Below, one piece after another: positions 29,238 through 39,072 of a stretch of DNA of 64,000 nucleotides (its first letter is position 1; each line of letters opens with the position of its first letter). A program made the position numbers and the translations under genes. The stretch lies in assembly GCF_011317445.1 (NCBI RefSeq), contig NZ_JAAAPL010000003.1, positions 248,001-312,000 of the forward strand, given 5' to 3'. The notes beneath the pieces are model-generated. The model was not told where the DNA came from. It saw only the letters and a program-made list of their open reading frames with translations, and ran no database searches. Origin of the DNA: Chelativorans multitrophicus. GTDB lineage: Bacteria; Pseudomonadota; Alphaproteobacteria; Rhizobiales; Rhizobiaceae.

Positions 29238-30044
29238 CTACCCGAGCACCAGAACCCCGATCAGCCCCAGCACGCCGATGAAGATGCGCCACCAGCCGAA
29301 GAGCGCGTAGCCGCGGCGGGAAACGAAATCGAGCAGCGATCGCACAACCAGGACGGCGGCGACGAATGCGGCTATGAAGCCTACACCGATGATCTGCAGG
29401 TCGGCTGCCGTAAGCAGGTGGTAATTCTTGTAGAGATCATAGGCAAAGGCGCCCGCCATGGTCGGCATGGCGAGAAAGAACGAAAATTCCGCTGCCGCCC
29501 GCTTGTCGACTCCCAGAAGCAGCGCGCCCACAATGGTGGAGCCCGAGCGAGAGGTGCCTGGAATCATGGAAAGGCACTGGAACAGGCCTATCTTGAGGTA
29601 CACCGAAAGGGGAAATTGCGTGATGTCGCGATAAAGCGGTTTCTTGGCCCAGCGATCAACCCATAAAAGCACGATGCCGCCGAGAATCAGCATGGTGCAG
29701 ATCAGCAATGGAGTTTCGAAGAGCACCGTCTTGATAATCTGATAGGCCACCACGCCGATGATCGCGGCCGGCAGGAAGGCGATCAGGATCCCCAGCACAA
29801 AGCGCCGAGTGGCCGGTTCGTGAGGCAGCTCAATCAGCATCTTCCATAGCCGCCCGGCATAGACGCTAAGCACTGCCAGGATGGCGCCGAGCTGGATCAG
29901 GATCTCGAAGGCCTTGCCGGTGGATTGAAAGCCGAGGAAATGCCCCGCAAGCAGGATATGGCCGGTCGAGGAGACGGGAATGAATTCGGTGAATCCCTCC
30001 AGAACGCCGAGCATGAGCGCTTGCGCAATGGTCTGTTCCGCCAC
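29238..30044 (-). CDS. uppP: Undecaprenyl-diphosphatase (UppP/BacA)
   Basis: A 268-residue membrane phosphatase that recycles undecaprenyl diphosphate to the monophosphate carrier used for peptidoglycan and polysaccharide assembly; it also gives bacitracin resistance. The two signature motifs are complete: [17 protein letters not shown] at residues 16-32 and [17 protein letters not shown] near 165. About eight hydrophobic helices are present. The start is GTG at 30044, with AAGGAG 5 bp upstream. It is divergent from a glutathione-transferase-like gene and convergent with the TauE-like gene. Confidence 0.97.
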   Translation of the reverse strand: MAEQTIAQALMLGVLEGFTEFIPVSSTGHILLAGHFLGFQSTGKAFEILIQLGAILAVLSVYAGRLWKMLIELPHEPATRRFVLGILIAFLPAAIIGVVAYQIIKTVLFETPLLICTMLILGGIVLLWVDRWAKKPLYRDITQFPLSVYLKIGLFQCLSMIPGTSRSGSTIVGALLLGVDKRAAAEFSFFLAMPTMAGAFAYDLYKNYHLLTAADLQIIGVGFIAAFVAAVLVVRSLLDFVSRRGYALFGWWRIFIGVLGLIGVLVLG

Positions 30045-30175
30045 GATTTCTCCTTGTGCGGCTTGCTTGTCAGACTTGGCGTCTCCCCCTATAGCTCGGG
30101 AGGAGATCCTGGAATCAGGCTATCCGAGGGTTTACCGTTGCGGCCAGCAAATGGCCAGAGCCAAGTAGTGCGACA

Positions 30176-30865
30176 ATGCTGACGCTGTTCCACCATCCGC
30201 TTTATGCCTCCTGCCGCTTCGTTCGCCTGGCCTTCGGCGAATATGGTGAGGATTTGGCCCTAATCGAGGAGCGCCCCTGGGCAAGGCGCAAGGAGTTTCT
30301 CTCGCTCAATCCGGCAGGCACGATCCCTGTGCTTCTCGCCGAGGGCGATCACGCCATTGTCGGCGCGACGGTCATCGCCGAATATGTCGACGAGACGCGA
30401 GGCGCCTTGCAGCGCCAGCGGCGCCTGATGGCGGAGGACTCCATGGCGCGCGCGGAGATCCGAAGGCTCGTGGACTGGTACCTCACCAAGATGGACAACG
30501 AGGTCACCAAGCATCTCGTGCGCGAGCGGGCGCTCAAGCCCTTCATGGGCGGGGAGGGCGGCGGCTCGCCCGATTCCACGGCCATTCGGGCAGCGCGGGC
30601 CAATGTTCGCCAGCACCTAAAATACACCAATTGGCTTGCCGCGACACGTGACTGGCTGGCAGGACCGCGCCTTTCCTATGCCGATGTGGCCGCGGCCGCT
30701 GCCCTTTCGGTTCTCGACTATCTGGGCGAGATCGAGTGGCGGGAGTTCGAGGCGGCGCGCGACTGGTACAGCCGCATGAAATCACGGCCTTCCTTCCGCC
30801 CTCTCCTCAACGACCGCATGCGGGGCCTGTCGCCGGCCTCCCATTACACGGACCTGGATTTCTGA
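30176..30865 (+). CDS. Glutathione S-transferase family protein
   Basis: A 229-residue GST-fold protein. The N-terminal thioredoxin-like domain has [20 protein letters not shown], where Ser or Cys occupies the catalytic region, and the cis-Pro glutathione site [13 protein letters not shown]. The helical C-terminal domain contains [25 protein letters not shown], a typical capping-box region. The reaction could be conjugation or reduction with glutathione, but the family gives no specific substrate. The start ATG has only a weak ribosome site. Its stop shares one base with the start of queG (TGATG), so the two are cotranscribed, as is often seen in this group of bacteria. Confidence 0.92.
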   Translation: MLTLFHHPLYASCRFVRLAFGEYGEDLALIEERPWARRKEFLSLNPAGTIPVLLAEGDHAIVGATVIAEYVDETRGALQRQRRLMAEDSMARAEIRRLVDWYLTKMDNEVTKHLVRERALKPFMGGEGGGSPDSTAIRAARANVRQHLKYTNWLAATRDWLAGPRLSYADVAAAAALSVLDYLGEIEWREFEAARDWYSRMKSRPSFRPLLNDRMRGLSPASHYTDLDF

Positions 30866-32016
30866 TGCGTGTCGCGCGTGCCGAGCCGGAACGGCTGCGC
30901 GCTTATATCGAGCGTGAGGCGCACGCGGCGGGCTTCGACGTGGTCGCCTTTACCACGCCCGAAGCGGCGCCAGCCGCCCCGGCGCGGCTGGCCGAATTTC
31001 TGAGCGAGGGCCGCCACGGCACGATGGACTGGATGGCGGAGACCGCCATGCGCCGTGCCCGCCCCCGCACGCTCTGGCCTGAGGTCCGCTCGATCATCAT
31101 GCTCGGCATGAATTACGGGCCGGAAGGAGATCCGCTTCCGATCCTGAAGCGGAAGGACCGAGCTGCCATTTCCGTCTATGCCCGAAATCGCGATTATCAC
31201 GAGGTGATCAAGGGGCGGCTGAAGCAGATCGCAGGCAAGCTTGCCGGCAAGGCTGGCGCGGATGTGAAGGTCTTCGTCGACACCGCTCCCGTTATGGAAA
31301 AGCCGCTCGCTGCCGCAGCAGGGCTCGGCTGGCAAGGCAAGCACACAAATCTGGTGAGCCGGCAGCTCGGCTCGTGGCTCTTTCTCGGCTCGATCTTCAC
31401 CACGGCCGAAATCGCGCCCGATTTGCCTGAGATTGACCATTGCGGCTCCTGCCGCGCCTGTCTCGATATCTGTCCCACCGATGCTTTTCCGGCGCCCTAT
31501 CAGCTCGACGCGCGCCGCTGCATTTCCTACCTCACCATCGAGCATAAAGGCCCGATCCCGCGCGAGTTTCGCGAAAAGATGGGCAATCGCATCTATGGTT
31601 GCGACGATTGTCTCGCGGTCTGCCCCTGGAACAAGTTCGCGAAGGCGGCCTCCGAGTCTAAGCTTAAGGCCCGCGAAGATCTGAAGGCGCCGGCTTTGGC
31701 CGATTTTCTCGAATTTGACGATCCGAGCTTCCGGGCCTTTTTTTCCGGATCGCCCATCAAACGAATCGGCCGCGACCGCTTTATCCGCAACGTCCTGATC
31801 GCGGCGGGCAATTCCGCCGAGGAAAAGCTCATTCCGGCCTGCGAGCGGCTTCTCGGCGATGGATCGCCGCTGGTCCGGGGCGCAGCCATATGGGCGCTGT
31901 CGCGGCTGATGGCATCAGGAAAGTTCGACGCGTTGCGGCGGCGCATGCGGCCGCTTGAACCCCATCCGCAGGTTCAGGCCGAATGGGACTATGCCGCCGT
32001 GGAGGTGCCTGCCTGA
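30865..32016 (+). CDS. queG: Epoxyqueuosine reductase
   Basis: QueG, 383 residues, performs the last step of queuosine synthesis, reducing epoxyqueuosine in the wobble position of certain tRNAs with a cobalamin cofactor and electrons from two 4Fe-4S clusters. The clusters are bound by [17 protein letters not shown] and [13 protein letters not shown]. The N-terminal cobalamin domain has [16 protein letters not shown] and [13 protein letters not shown], and a HEAT-like helical region closes the protein ([20 protein letters not shown]). The start is the ATG that touches the GST stop; the open frame extends further upstream, but only inside the GST gene. The next gene overlaps its stop by one base, so three genes form one message. 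Confidence 0.96.
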   Translation: MRVARAEPERLRAYIEREAHAAGFDVVAFTTPEAAPAAPARLAEFLSEGRHGTMDWMAETAMRRARPRTLWPEVRSIIMLGMNYGPEGDPLPILKRKDRAAISVYARNRDYHEVIKGRLKQIAGKLAGKAGADVKVFVDTAPVMEKPLAAAAGLGWQGKHTNLVSRQLGSWLFLGSIFTTAEIAPDLPEIDHCGSCRACLDICPTDAFPAPYQLDARRCISYLTIEHKGPIPREFREKMGNRIYGCDDCLAVCPWNKFAKAASESKLKAREDLKAPALADFLEFDDPSFRAFFSGSPIKRIGRDRFIRNVLIAAGNSAEEKLIPACERLLGDGSPLVRGAAIWALSRLMASGKFDALRRRMRPLEPHPQVQAEWDYAAVEVPA

Positions 32017-32891
32017 TGCGCCGGGTCTTCATTTTCGGCGCGGGCTATAGCGGCCGGGCGATTGCGCGTGTGCTTGCCCATAAGGCGGATTCAATCGCGG
32101 GGACGACCCGCAGCGCCGAGAAGGCGGAGGCGCTTGCGCGGATGGGAATCAAGCCGCTTATCTACGCGGAAGGCGGTTTCACCCCGGAACTGACCGGTAC
32201 GCTGCGCGAGACGACGCACCTGATCCTTTCCATAGCGCCCGGCGAAAATGGCGACGCGGTGTTGGCAGAGCTGATTAGGCGCGGCCGTGGTGCGATGCCC
32301 AATCTGCAATGGATCTGCTATCTCTCCACCGTCGGCGTCTATGGCGACCACAATTGCGCAGAGGTAACCGAGGAAAGCGAATGCCAGCCCATTTCCGCCC
32401 GCTCGCACCGGCGGCTCGAAACCGAGAAGGCGTGGTCCCGTTTCGGCGATGAGATTGGAGTTCCCGTCGCGATTCTTCGCCTTTCCGGCATTTATGGTCC
32501 GGGCCGTAACGCGATCGTGAATCTTGTGGAGGGGGCGGCCCGGCGCATCGTCAAACCGGGGCAGGTCTTCAACCGCATTCACGTCGACGATATAGCCGGC
32601 GCCGCGCGCCACTTGCTGAATGCGAAGGCCCACGGCACCTTCAATGTGAGCGATGACGAGCCTTCACCGCCACAGGACGTGGTGGCGTTTGCCGCGCATT
32701 TGACCGGGGTCGAGCCCGCGCCGGAAATCCCGTTCGAAGAGGCGAAACTGAGCCCCATGGCTCGGTCCTTCTATTCGGAATGCAAGCGGGTTTCGAATGC
32801 TAAGCTGAAGGGGCTTGGCTATTCGTTGCGTTACCCAAATTACCGGGAAGGACTCTCCGCCCTTTGGAAAACCGGTCTTTGGAGAGGCTAG
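32016..32891 (+). CDS. NAD(P)-binding epimerase-fold protein
   Basis: A 291-residue extended-SDR protein. The N terminus RRVFIFGAGYSGRAIARVLA is a Rossmann glycine motif, and the middle has ICYLSTVGVYGDHN, LRLSGIYGPGRNAI and RIHVDDIAGAARHLL, as in YeeZ-type and sugar-nucleotide epimerases. A YxxxK pair is not clear, because the Tyr region reads ARSHRRLETEKAW. The substrate and pathway are unknown. It starts on the last base of queG and is the third gene of that operon. Its stop codon lies at the edge of a hairpin-like sequence that begins TAGAGCACCGTG. Confidence 0.88.
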   Translation: MRRVFIFGAGYSGRAIARVLAHKADSIAGTTRSAEKAEALARMGIKPLIYAEGGFTPELTGTLRETTHLILSIAPGENGDAVLAELIRRGRGAMPNLQWICYLSTVGVYGDHNCAEVTEESECQPISARSHRRLETEKAWSRFGDEIGVPVAILRLSGIYGPGRNAIVNLVEGAARRIVKPGQVFNRIHVDDIAGAARHLLNAKAHGTFNVSDDEPSPPQDVVAFAAHLTGVEPAPEIPFEEAKLSPMARSFYSECKRVSNAKLKGLGYSLRYPNYREGLSALWKTGLWRG

Positions 32892-32922
32892 AGCACCGTG
32901 TTGTGTGCGGCCTTTAGCACAC
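32889..32922. repeat. TAGAGC-edged short hairpin after the epimerase-fold gene
   Basis: The sequence starts TAGAGCACCGTG on the stop codon and then forms GTGTGC (32903-32908) against GCACAC (32917-32922) around an 8-base loop. The first bases match the edge of a clearer hairpin at 57096-57139 (TAGAGCGCCGTG). It may belong to the same small repeat family or act as a weak terminator for the gst-queG operon. Confidence 0.4.
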
Positions 32923-33001
32923 GCGGCGCCCTAAGCTGCCGCAAATATGCTATGATTCGTTTGGACCTTCGTTGCTCGAAAGAGGCTCGCAAGGAGGCAA
33001 G

Positions 33002-34039
33002 ATGCGGCAATTTTCCTTGATGCGATTGATGGGGGCGGGCCTGTTGCTCGGTCTTTCATGGGCCGTTACGGCCAAAGCCGAGCCGCTGGCCAAGGATCTG
33101 TTCGGAGCGCAGAAGCTGCCGGCGGCCACCGCGCCTGCATCCTATGGCTTCTATTCCAAGGGCTGCTTTGCCGGGGGAATCGCGATTGCCCCCGACGGCA
33201 ACCATTGGCAGGCCATGCGGCTATCGCGCAATCGGCGCTGGGGGCATCCCGATCTGATCCACCTGCTCGAACGCTTTTCGCGCGATGCGGCGGCGGATGG
33301 CTGGCCTGGCCTTCTGGTCGGCGATATTTCGCAGCCCCGCGGCGGGCCGATGCTGACGGGGCATGCCTCGCACCAAATCGGGCTGGATGCGGATATCTGG
33401 TTCACGCCCATGCCGAACCGCCGCCTGAGCATCGAGGAGCGCGAGAAGGTCAGCGCCATTTCGATGATCAGGAAAGATTCGCTCTATGTCGACGAAAACC
33501 GTTGGACGGCGGCGCACGCCAATCTGCTGCGTCGGGCGGCGAGCTATCCGCAGGTGGAACGCATTCTTGTCCATCCCGGCATCAAAAAGAAGCTGTGCGA
33601 TACCGTGCAAGGCGACCGGAGTTGGCTCAGGAAAATCCGCCCTTTCTGGGGCCACGATTATCACTTCCATGTCCGCATTGGCTGCCCCAAGGGATCTGTC
33701 GGCTGCAAGAGCCAAGCCGCGGTGCCGCAGAGCGAGGGCTGCGACAAGTCACTCGCCTGGTGGTTCACCGAAGAGCCCTGGAGGCCGGCCACCGGCCCCC
33801 AGGAGCCGAAGGCCCGCGATGTGATGACAATGTCGGCGCTGCCGGCGGCTTGCCGCGTGGTTCTGGCTGCGCCGTCTCCTCCATCGGAAGCGGCGGTGAC
33901 GCTGGTGGATGCGGCGGATGCGCCTTCCTACGCGGCTGCGGCGCCAAAGCCGTTGCAACCAGCGGCAGATCCCGCCTCGCTTCTGCATTCGCTGCAGCCG
34001 GCCGATATACCGCGTCCTACGCCGAGGCCTTATCGCTAA
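33002..34039 (+). CDS. mepA: Penicillin-insensitive murein endopeptidase
   Basis: A 345-residue M74-family peptidoglycan hydrolase that cuts the D-alanyl-meso-diaminopimelate cross-link in the periplasm. A signal peptide of about 26 residues ends at TAKAE. The zinc ligands are present: His124 and Asp131 in GHASHQIGLDADIW and His223 in GHDYHFHVRIGC, in the same pattern as E. coli MepA His113, Asp120 and His211 as I recall them. Cysteines in the middle could form the usual disulfides. The C-terminal 80 residues are an Ala/Pro-rich extension not needed for catalysis. The start ATG at 33002 has AAGGAGG just upstream; an upstream ATG at 32972 is less likely. Confidence 0.95.
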   Translation: MRQFSLMRLMGAGLLLGLSWAVTAKAEPLAKDLFGAQKLPAATAPASYGFYSKGCFAGGIAIAPDGNHWQAMRLSRNRRWGHPDLIHLLERFSRDAAADGWPGLLVGDISQPRGGPMLTGHASHQIGLDADIWFTPMPNRRLSIEEREKVSAISMIRKDSLYVDENRWTAAHANLLRRAASYPQVERILVHPGIKKKLCDTVQGDRSWLRKIRPFWGHDYHFHVRIGCPKGSVGCKSQAAVPQSEGCDKSLAWWFTEEPWRPATGPQEPKARDVMTMSALPAACRVVLAAPSPPSEAAVTLVDAADAPSYAAAAPKPLQPAADPASLLHSLQPADIPRPTPRPYR

Positions 34040-34132
34040 TTTGCATCGGTCGCATGGAACCGCCTTTTCAGCATCGCTCCGCTCACCTATAGAGCTTCAA
34101 TCGATTTAGGAGCTGAAGCCTTTGAAAGATCG

Positions 34133-34546
34133 ATGGCACGCAGGCAGGTAGCGCTGATCGCGCATGATCAAAAGAAGGACGATCTGGTTGCGTTTGCACA
34201 CGATCACCAGGCATGGTTCGCAAAATGCGACCTGGTCGCTACCGGAACAACGGGCGGGCGGATCGCCGAGGCTTGCCCGGATCTCCAGATAAGACGCCTG
34301 AAGAGCGGGCCTCTGGGCGGAGATCAGCAGATCGGCGCCCTGATCGCCGAGCGGGCTATCGATCTTCTCATCTTCTTTGTTGATCCGCTGACGCCGATGC
34401 CGCATGACGTGGATGTAAAGGCACTTATGCGGCTTGCAATCGTTTACGACATTCCAATGGCGTTGAACCGGGCCACGGCCGAAAATATTCTTGCCTTGGA
34501 AGAGGCGGCAGGCCCGGAGCCGATAGTTGAGCAAGGAGGCTCCTAG
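34133..34546 (+). CDS. mgsA: Methylglyoxal synthase
   Basis: A 137-residue enzyme that converts dihydroxyacetone phosphate to methylglyoxal and phosphate, a bypass of lower glycolysis. The catalytic residues known from the E. coli enzyme are present with a constant offset: Asp64 in [10 protein letters not shown], His91 and Asp94 in [16 protein letters not shown], and His11 in [10 protein letters not shown]. The phosphate-binding TGTTGG loop is also clear. The protein is complete and of family length. The ribosome site is a modest GAAAG. It lies 4 bp upstream of glucokinase, so toxic by-product formation and glucose phosphorylation share a message. Confidence 0.96.
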   Translation: MARRQVALIAHDQKKDDLVAFAHDHQAWFAKCDLVATGTTGGRIAEACPDLQIRRLKSGPLGGDQQIGALIAERAIDLLIFFVDPLTPMPHDVDVKALMRLAIVYDIPMALNRATAENILALEEAAGPEPIVEQGGS

Positions 34547-34550
34547 CCCG

Positions 34551-35579
34551 ATGGCGTATTCCACCGACCATGACGTGGTGCTCGATTTCCCGATTTTGAT
34601 CGGTGACATCGGCGGCACCAATGCGCGCTTCGCCATTGTCGTGGACTCCTATGCCGAGCCGCGGGAATTTCCCGTCGTACAGACGGCCGATTTCGCAACG
34701 ATAGAGGACGCCATCCAGACGGCGATCCTTGACCAGACGCATCTCATTCCGCGCTCCGCCGTCCTGGCGGTTGCGGGACCCGTGAACGGAGACGAAATCG
34801 ATCTCACCAATTCAAATTGGGTGGTCCGGCCGCGCGAGATGATGGCCCATCTGGGTTTCAGCGATATCGTCGTACTCAACGATTTCGAGGCGCAGGCGCT
34901 GGCTGTCGTGGCGCTTGGGGAAGAGCATCTGGAAAAGATTGGCGGCAACGTCGCCGAAACCGTCGGGAGCCGCGTCGTCCTGGGGCCGGGGACCGGCCTC
35001 GGCGTGGCTGGCCTGGTGCACGCGCGCCGAACCTGGATCCCCGTTCCGGGCGAGGGCGGCCATATGGATCTTGGACCAAGGACAGCGCGCGACGAGCAGA
35101 TCTTCCCGCATCTGGAGCGGATCGAGGGGAGGGTTTCCGGCGAACAGGTGCTTTGCGGGCGCGGTCTCGTCAACCTCTACCGTGCGATCGCAAAGGCGGA
35201 TGCCAAGGAGGCTGCTTTCTCCTCGCCCGCTGAGATTACGACGGCCGGGCTGGCGCAGGCCGATGAGATCGCGGTTGAGACCCTGAACCTCTTCGTGACC
35301 TATCTCGGCAGGGTCGCGGGTGATCTCGGTCTTGTGTTCATGAGCCGGGGCGGAGTGTTCCTGACAGGAGGCATCGCCCAGAAGATCGTGCCGGCGCTGA
35401 AGAACAGCCTGTTCCGCGCCGCCTTTGAAGACAAGGCGCCGCACAATGAACTGATGGCGTCCATGCCGGTTTATGTCATCACCCATCCGCTGGCCGCGCT
35501 GCACGGGCTTGCGGCCTATGCCCGAACGCCAGCGCGCTTCGGCGTCGAAACGGCGGGCCGGCGCTGGCGCTTGCGCTGA
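34551..35579 (+). CDS. glk: Glucokinase
   Basis: A 342-residue glucokinase of the bacterial Glk family that makes glucose-6-phosphate from glucose and ATP. The N terminus has the phosphate-binding [15 protein letters not shown], and [17 protein letters not shown] and [13 protein letters not shown] follow, with Asn-Asp as catalytic pair; [13 protein letters not shown] and [12 protein letters not shown] complete the sugar and ATP sites. The start at 34551 has AAGGAGG about 11 bp upstream, across the stop of mgsA; a TTG at 34527 would overlap mgsA without support. The gene leads to an ABC exporter, dapB and gpmA, an order common in Rhizobiales. Confidence 0.96.
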   Translation: MAYSTDHDVVLDFPILIGDIGGTNARFAIVVDSYAEPREFPVVQTADFATIEDAIQTAILDQTHLIPRSAVLAVAGPVNGDEIDLTNSNWVVRPREMMAHLGFSDIVVLNDFEAQALAVVALGEEHLEKIGGNVAETVGSRVVLGPGTGLGVAGLVHARRTWIPVPGEGGHMDLGPRTARDEQIFPHLERIEGRVSGEQVLCGRGLVNLYRAIAKADAKEAAFSSPAEITTAGLAQADEIAVETLNLFVTYLGRVAGDLGLVFMSRGGVFLTGGIAQKIVPALKNSLFRAAFEDKAPHNELMASMPVYVITHPLAALHGLAAYARTPARFGVETAGRRWRLR

Positions 35580-35760
35580 GGGCAGCGGCGCCTTTTGCCC
35601 TGCTGCGATTGCATATGTGCCTTTGATCGGGCATAGGCTGCTGCGAGCAATGCCGGTGTGCAGAGCCGGCGGCAGCATAGGAAAGTCATTCTTGGGCAGA
35701 CTGCAGCGCAAACCCGCATCTTTCTTCGGCAGGTTGCTGGGCAGCTTCGCGTCCGGAGAA

Positions 35761-37566
35761 ATGGTTTCGGTCATCCGCCGTGTGATAGCGGAGAACGCCC
35801 GCGATTTCCTCCCGCACTATCGTATGGCTGCGCTTTGCATGTTGGCCATTGCCGCGACCACCGGCTACATGGCCTATCTGATGAAGCCCCTCGTCGACGA
35901 CGTGTTCTACGGCCACCAGTGGGAGAAGGTCATCCGGATTTGCATTGAGGTGGTCCTCATCTTCGCCATCCGGGGCTTCGCGAGCTACGGCCAGGGCGTC
36001 CTGCTTGCGAAAGTAGGCAACAATGTTGTCGCGCGATACCAGCGGCGTTTGTTCGAGCATCTCATGCGGCTCGATATCGGGTTCTTCACGGGAACGCGTT
36101 CAGGCCAGCTTGCCGCCCAGATTGCGCAGAACGTCACCGGCATACGCGACCTGCTCAATGTCACGCTGGTTGCCACCACTCGCGACATCGTAACGCTGAT
36201 CGCGCTCGTTGCCGTGATGGTGAGTACCAATCCCGCCCTTTCGCTGATCGCGCTCCTGATCGGGCCGCCGCTGATCTATGCCGTGAACTACCTAGCGCGC
36301 CGCTTGCGGCGGATCAATCGCGAGGCGGTGGAAATCAATTCGCGGCTGCTCGGCGCCATGCAGGAATCCGTCCAGGGCATCTCCATCATCAAGGCCTTCA
36401 CGATGGAGAATGTCCTGACGGAGAAGATATCGGGCGTTATCTTGAGAGCCGAAGAGCGCTCCAACAAGATTGCCAGCGTCTCGGAACGGCTGGGGCCTGT
36501 CACCGAAATCCTGGCCGGGATCGCAATCGCCGCCGTCATAGGCCTTGCCGGCTGGCGTGCTCAGCACTACGGGATACCACCGGGTGATATCTTCGCATTC
36601 ATAACGGCGCTGCTGCTTGCCTACGATCCTGCGCGCAAGCTCGCCCGCACGCAGGTCACCCTCGAGCGGGCGCTGATCAACGCCAAGATGATTTACGAAA
36701 TTCTGGACATCGAGCCGCAGCAGGGAGATGTGGCGAACGCGAAACCCTTGCAGGTGACTGCGGGGAATGTCCGTTTTACGGATGTCCGCTTTTCCTATCT
36801 GGATCATATGCCTGTGCTTCACGGCGTGAGCTTCGAGGCGATGGCCGGCAGGACGACGGCCATCGTTGGTCCTTCAGGCGCCGGCAAATCGACGCTCTTC
36901 GCGCTTCTGCAGCGCTTCTACGATCTCGACGCAGGGCAGATCACCATCGACGGGCAGGACATTTCGCAGGTCACGAAGCACTCCCTGCGCTCTAAGATCG
37001 CCTATGTTTCGCAGCATCCCTATCTGTTCGAGGGCACTATTAGCGACAATATCCGCTATGGGCGGCCCGATGCCAGCGACAAAGAAGTGGAAGAGGCGGC
37101 GCGGCTTGCCAATGCCGAGGATTTCATTGTCCAGCAACCGCAAGGTTACCATACTCTCGTGGGCGAGAATGGCGTGACTCTCTCCGGCGGTCAGCGCCAG
37201 CGCCTTTCCATTGCCCGCGCGATAGTTCGCAACGCGCCCATCCTGCTGCTCGACGAGGCGACCTCCGCGCTCGACAATGAATCGGAAGCGAAAGTCCAGC
37301 AGGCGCTTGAACGCGTCATGGCCAAGCGCACCACGCTCGTCATCGCGCATCGTCTTTCGACGGTCGTGAATGCGGATCACATCGTGGTGCTGGAGGAAGG
37401 CCAACTCGTTGAGGAAGGCACTCACCGGGAACTTGTGGCGAGGCCGCATGGCATATATGCCCGCTTCTATCGCATGCAGACGGAACGGGCGGAGAACCTC
37501 CTGGAAGGTGGGGAAGTGGATACCAACGATGCCACCATGGAGCAGATAAGGGGTGGTCGCCGATGA
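35761..37566 (+). CDS. ABC transporter, membrane and ATPase domains fused (MsbA type)
   Basis: A half-size ABC exporter of 601 residues that would work as a homodimer in the inner membrane. The first 320 residues hold six membrane helices, with a coupling region near [11 protein letters not shown]. The ATPase has Walker [11 protein letters not shown], the Q-loop [10 protein letters not shown], signature [11 protein letters not shown], Walker [12 protein letters not shown] and the H-loop VIAHRLSTV. MsbA-like exporters move lipids or hydrophobic compounds; the substrate here is not known. The start at 35761 follows GGAGAA. A longer frame reaches back into glk and includes an ATG at 35650 with extra basic residues, which remains possible. 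It overlaps dapB by 4 bp. Confidence 0.92.
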   Translation: MVSVIRRVIAENARDFLPHYRMAALCMLAIAATTGYMAYLMKPLVDDVFYGHQWEKVIRICIEVVLIFAIRGFASYGQGVLLAKVGNNVVARYQRRLFEHLMRLDIGFFTGTRSGQLAAQIAQNVTGIRDLLNVTLVATTRDIVTLIALVAVMVSTNPALSLIALLIGPPLIYAVNYLARRLRRINREAVEINSRLLGAMQESVQGISIIKAFTMENVLTEKISGVILRAEERSNKIASVSERLGPVTEILAGIAIAAVIGLAGWRAQHYGIPPGDIFAFITALLLAYDPARKLARTQVTLERALINAKMIYEILDIEPQQGDVANAKPLQVTAGNVRFTDVRFSYLDHMPVLHGVSFEAMAGRTTAIVGPSGAGKSTLFALLQRFYDLDAGQITIDGQDISQVTKHSLRSKIAYVSQHPYLFEGTISDNIRYGRPDASDKEVEEAARLANAEDFIVQQPQGYHTLVGENGVTLSGGQRQRLSIARAIVRNAPILLLDEATSALDNESEAKVQQALERVMAKRTTLVIAHRLSTVVNADHIVVLEEGQLVEEGTHRELVARPHGIYARFYRMQTERAENLLEGGEVDTNDATMEQIRGGRR

Positions 37567-38396
37567 ATGATATGGGACTCGTAATCGTTGGCGCTGGCGG
37601 GCGAATGGGCCAGACGCTCATACGCACCGTTCATGCCATGGAGGGCGTTCGGGTCGTCGGCGCCATCGAGCGTTCCGGCTCGCCCCATCTTGGCCGAGAC
37701 GCAGGCGAACTCGCCGGCATCGGCATCATCAATGTGGAGATCTGCGACGAGCCGCTATCGGTCTTCGCCAAGGCCGATGGGGTGCTGGATTTCACCACAC
37801 CGAAAGCAACGGTGGAATTCGCGGGGTACGCCGCTCAGGCCCGCATCGTCCATGTGATCGGCACGACGGGGCTTTCCGGCGAAGACGAGGCAGCGATCGC
37901 CGCGGCCGCCCGGCATGCCACGATTGTGAAATCAGGCAATATGAGCCTCGGGGTCAACCTGCTTTCCGTTCTGGTGAAGCAGGCGGCCAGGGCGCTGGAT
38001 GCGGCCGATTTCGACATCGAGATTCTTGAGATGCATCATCGCCATAAGGTGGATGCGCCTTCAGGAACAGCGCTGCTGCTGGGCGAGGCGGCGGCGGAAG
38101 GGCGCGCCATCGAACTGGCGGACAAGAGCGTTCGCGTGCGCGACGGCCATACCGGCCCGCGCGAAGCCGGCACCATCGGGTTCGCCACGCTTCGCGGTGG
38201 CTCCGTCGTGGGGGAGCATTCGGTCATCCTCGCCGGCATCGGTGAACGCATCGTCCTTTCGCATCTTGCCGAAGATCGCACCATCTTCGCGCGCGGCGCC
38301 GTCAAGGCCGCGCTCTGGGCGCGCGGCAGGAAGCCGGGCCTCCACTCCATGCTCGATGTACTGGGCTTCACCGAAAATTCCGACCAAGCCAGATAG
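37563..38396 (+). CDS. dapB: 4-hydroxy-tetrahydrodipicolinate reductase
   Basis: DapB, 277 residues, reduces hydroxytetrahydrodipicolinate with NAD(P)H on the way to lysine and meso-diaminopimelate for the cell wall. The Rossmann motif is [15 protein letters not shown], and the substrate site is [21 protein letters not shown] with the catalytic His and Lys. The region [10 protein letters not shown] and [13 protein letters not shown] are also typical. The protein is complete. Its ATG overlaps the exporter stop (ATGA), so the two are translated together although the functions differ. gpmA begins 9 bp after the stop. Confidence 0.97.
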   Translation: MNDMGLVIVGAGGRMGQTLIRTVHAMEGVRVVGAIERSGSPHLGRDAGELAGIGIINVEICDEPLSVFAKADGVLDFTTPKATVEFAGYAAQARIVHVIGTTGLSGEDEAAIAAAARHATIVKSGNMSLGVNLLSVLVKQAARALDAADFDIEILEMHHRHKVDAPSGTALLLGEAAAEGRAIELADKSVRVRDGHTGPREAGTIGFATLRGGSVVGEHSVILAGIGERIVLSHLAEDRTIFARGAVKAALWARGRKPGLHSMLDVLGFTENSDQAR

Positions 38397-38405
38397 GGAA
38401 GAACC

Positions 38406-39026
38406 ATGTCCGGAACGCTGATCCTTGTTCGCCACGGCCAGAGCGAATGGAACCTGAAGAACCTGTTCACCGGCTGGCGCGATCCCGGCCTATCCGAGCT
38501 TGGCCATGAAGAAGCCACATCGGCGGGACGCAAGATCAAGGACAGGGGGCTTAGACCGGACATCGCCTTCACCTCGGTGCTTTCGCGCGCCAAAGTCACC
38601 AATACGCATATTCTGGAGGTCCTCGGATTGCCCGCTCTGGAGACGATCGAGGACGTGGCGCTCAACGAGCGGGATTACGGCGATCTCTCTGGCCTCAACA
38701 AGGACGACGCGCGAAAGAAATGGGGCGAGGAGCAGGTGCATATCTGGCGCCGCTCTTATGATATTCCGCCTCCCGGCGGCGAGAGCCTGCGCGACACGGG
38801 TGCCCGCGTCTGGCCCTACTATTTGCGGGAAATCCTCCCGCAGGTGCTGCGGGGCAAGACAGTGCTGGTGAGCGCTCACGGCAATTCGCTACGCTCGCTG
38901 GCGATGGTTCTGGACGGGCTTTCCGGCGAGGAGATCGTCAAGATGGAGATCGCCACAGGCGTTCCGATCGTCTACCGGCTCAACCCCGATTCTACCGTGG
39001 CGTCGAAGGAGATCCTGGAGGGCTGA
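38406..39026 (+). CDS. gpmA: 2,3-bisphosphoglycerate-dependent phosphoglycerate mutase
   Basis: A 206-residue phosphoglycerate mutase that interconverts 3- and 2-phosphoglycerate in glycolysis. The phosphohistidine motif [10 protein letters not shown] holds His10, and the second active-site histidine is in [29 protein letters not shown] carries the conserved glutamate and DYG. It is shorter than the E. coli enzyme (about 250) because a central loop is missing, as is usual for alphaproteobacterial GpmA. Nine bp separate it from dapB, and GGAAGAA serves as ribosome site. A 6-bp stem (CCGCAG and CTGCGG at 39031-39047) follows, without a T run. Confidence 0.95.
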   Translation: MSGTLILVRHGQSEWNLKNLFTGWRDPGLSELGHEEATSAGRKIKDRGLRPDIAFTSVLSRAKVTNTHILEVLGLPALETIEDVALNERDYGDLSGLNKDDARKKWGEEQVHIWRRSYDIPPPGGESLRDTGARVWPYYLREILPQVLRGKTVLVSAHGNSLRSLAMVLDGLSGEEIVKMEIATGVPIVYRLNPDSTVASKEILEG

Positions 39027-39072
39027 TGCGCCGCAGCCCGTCTGCGGTGCACGGGGTCTCAAACGGACCCAT

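Noticed and set aside
39031-39047. Terminator after gpmA
   Set aside because: A 6-bp stem without a following T run is too weak to call.
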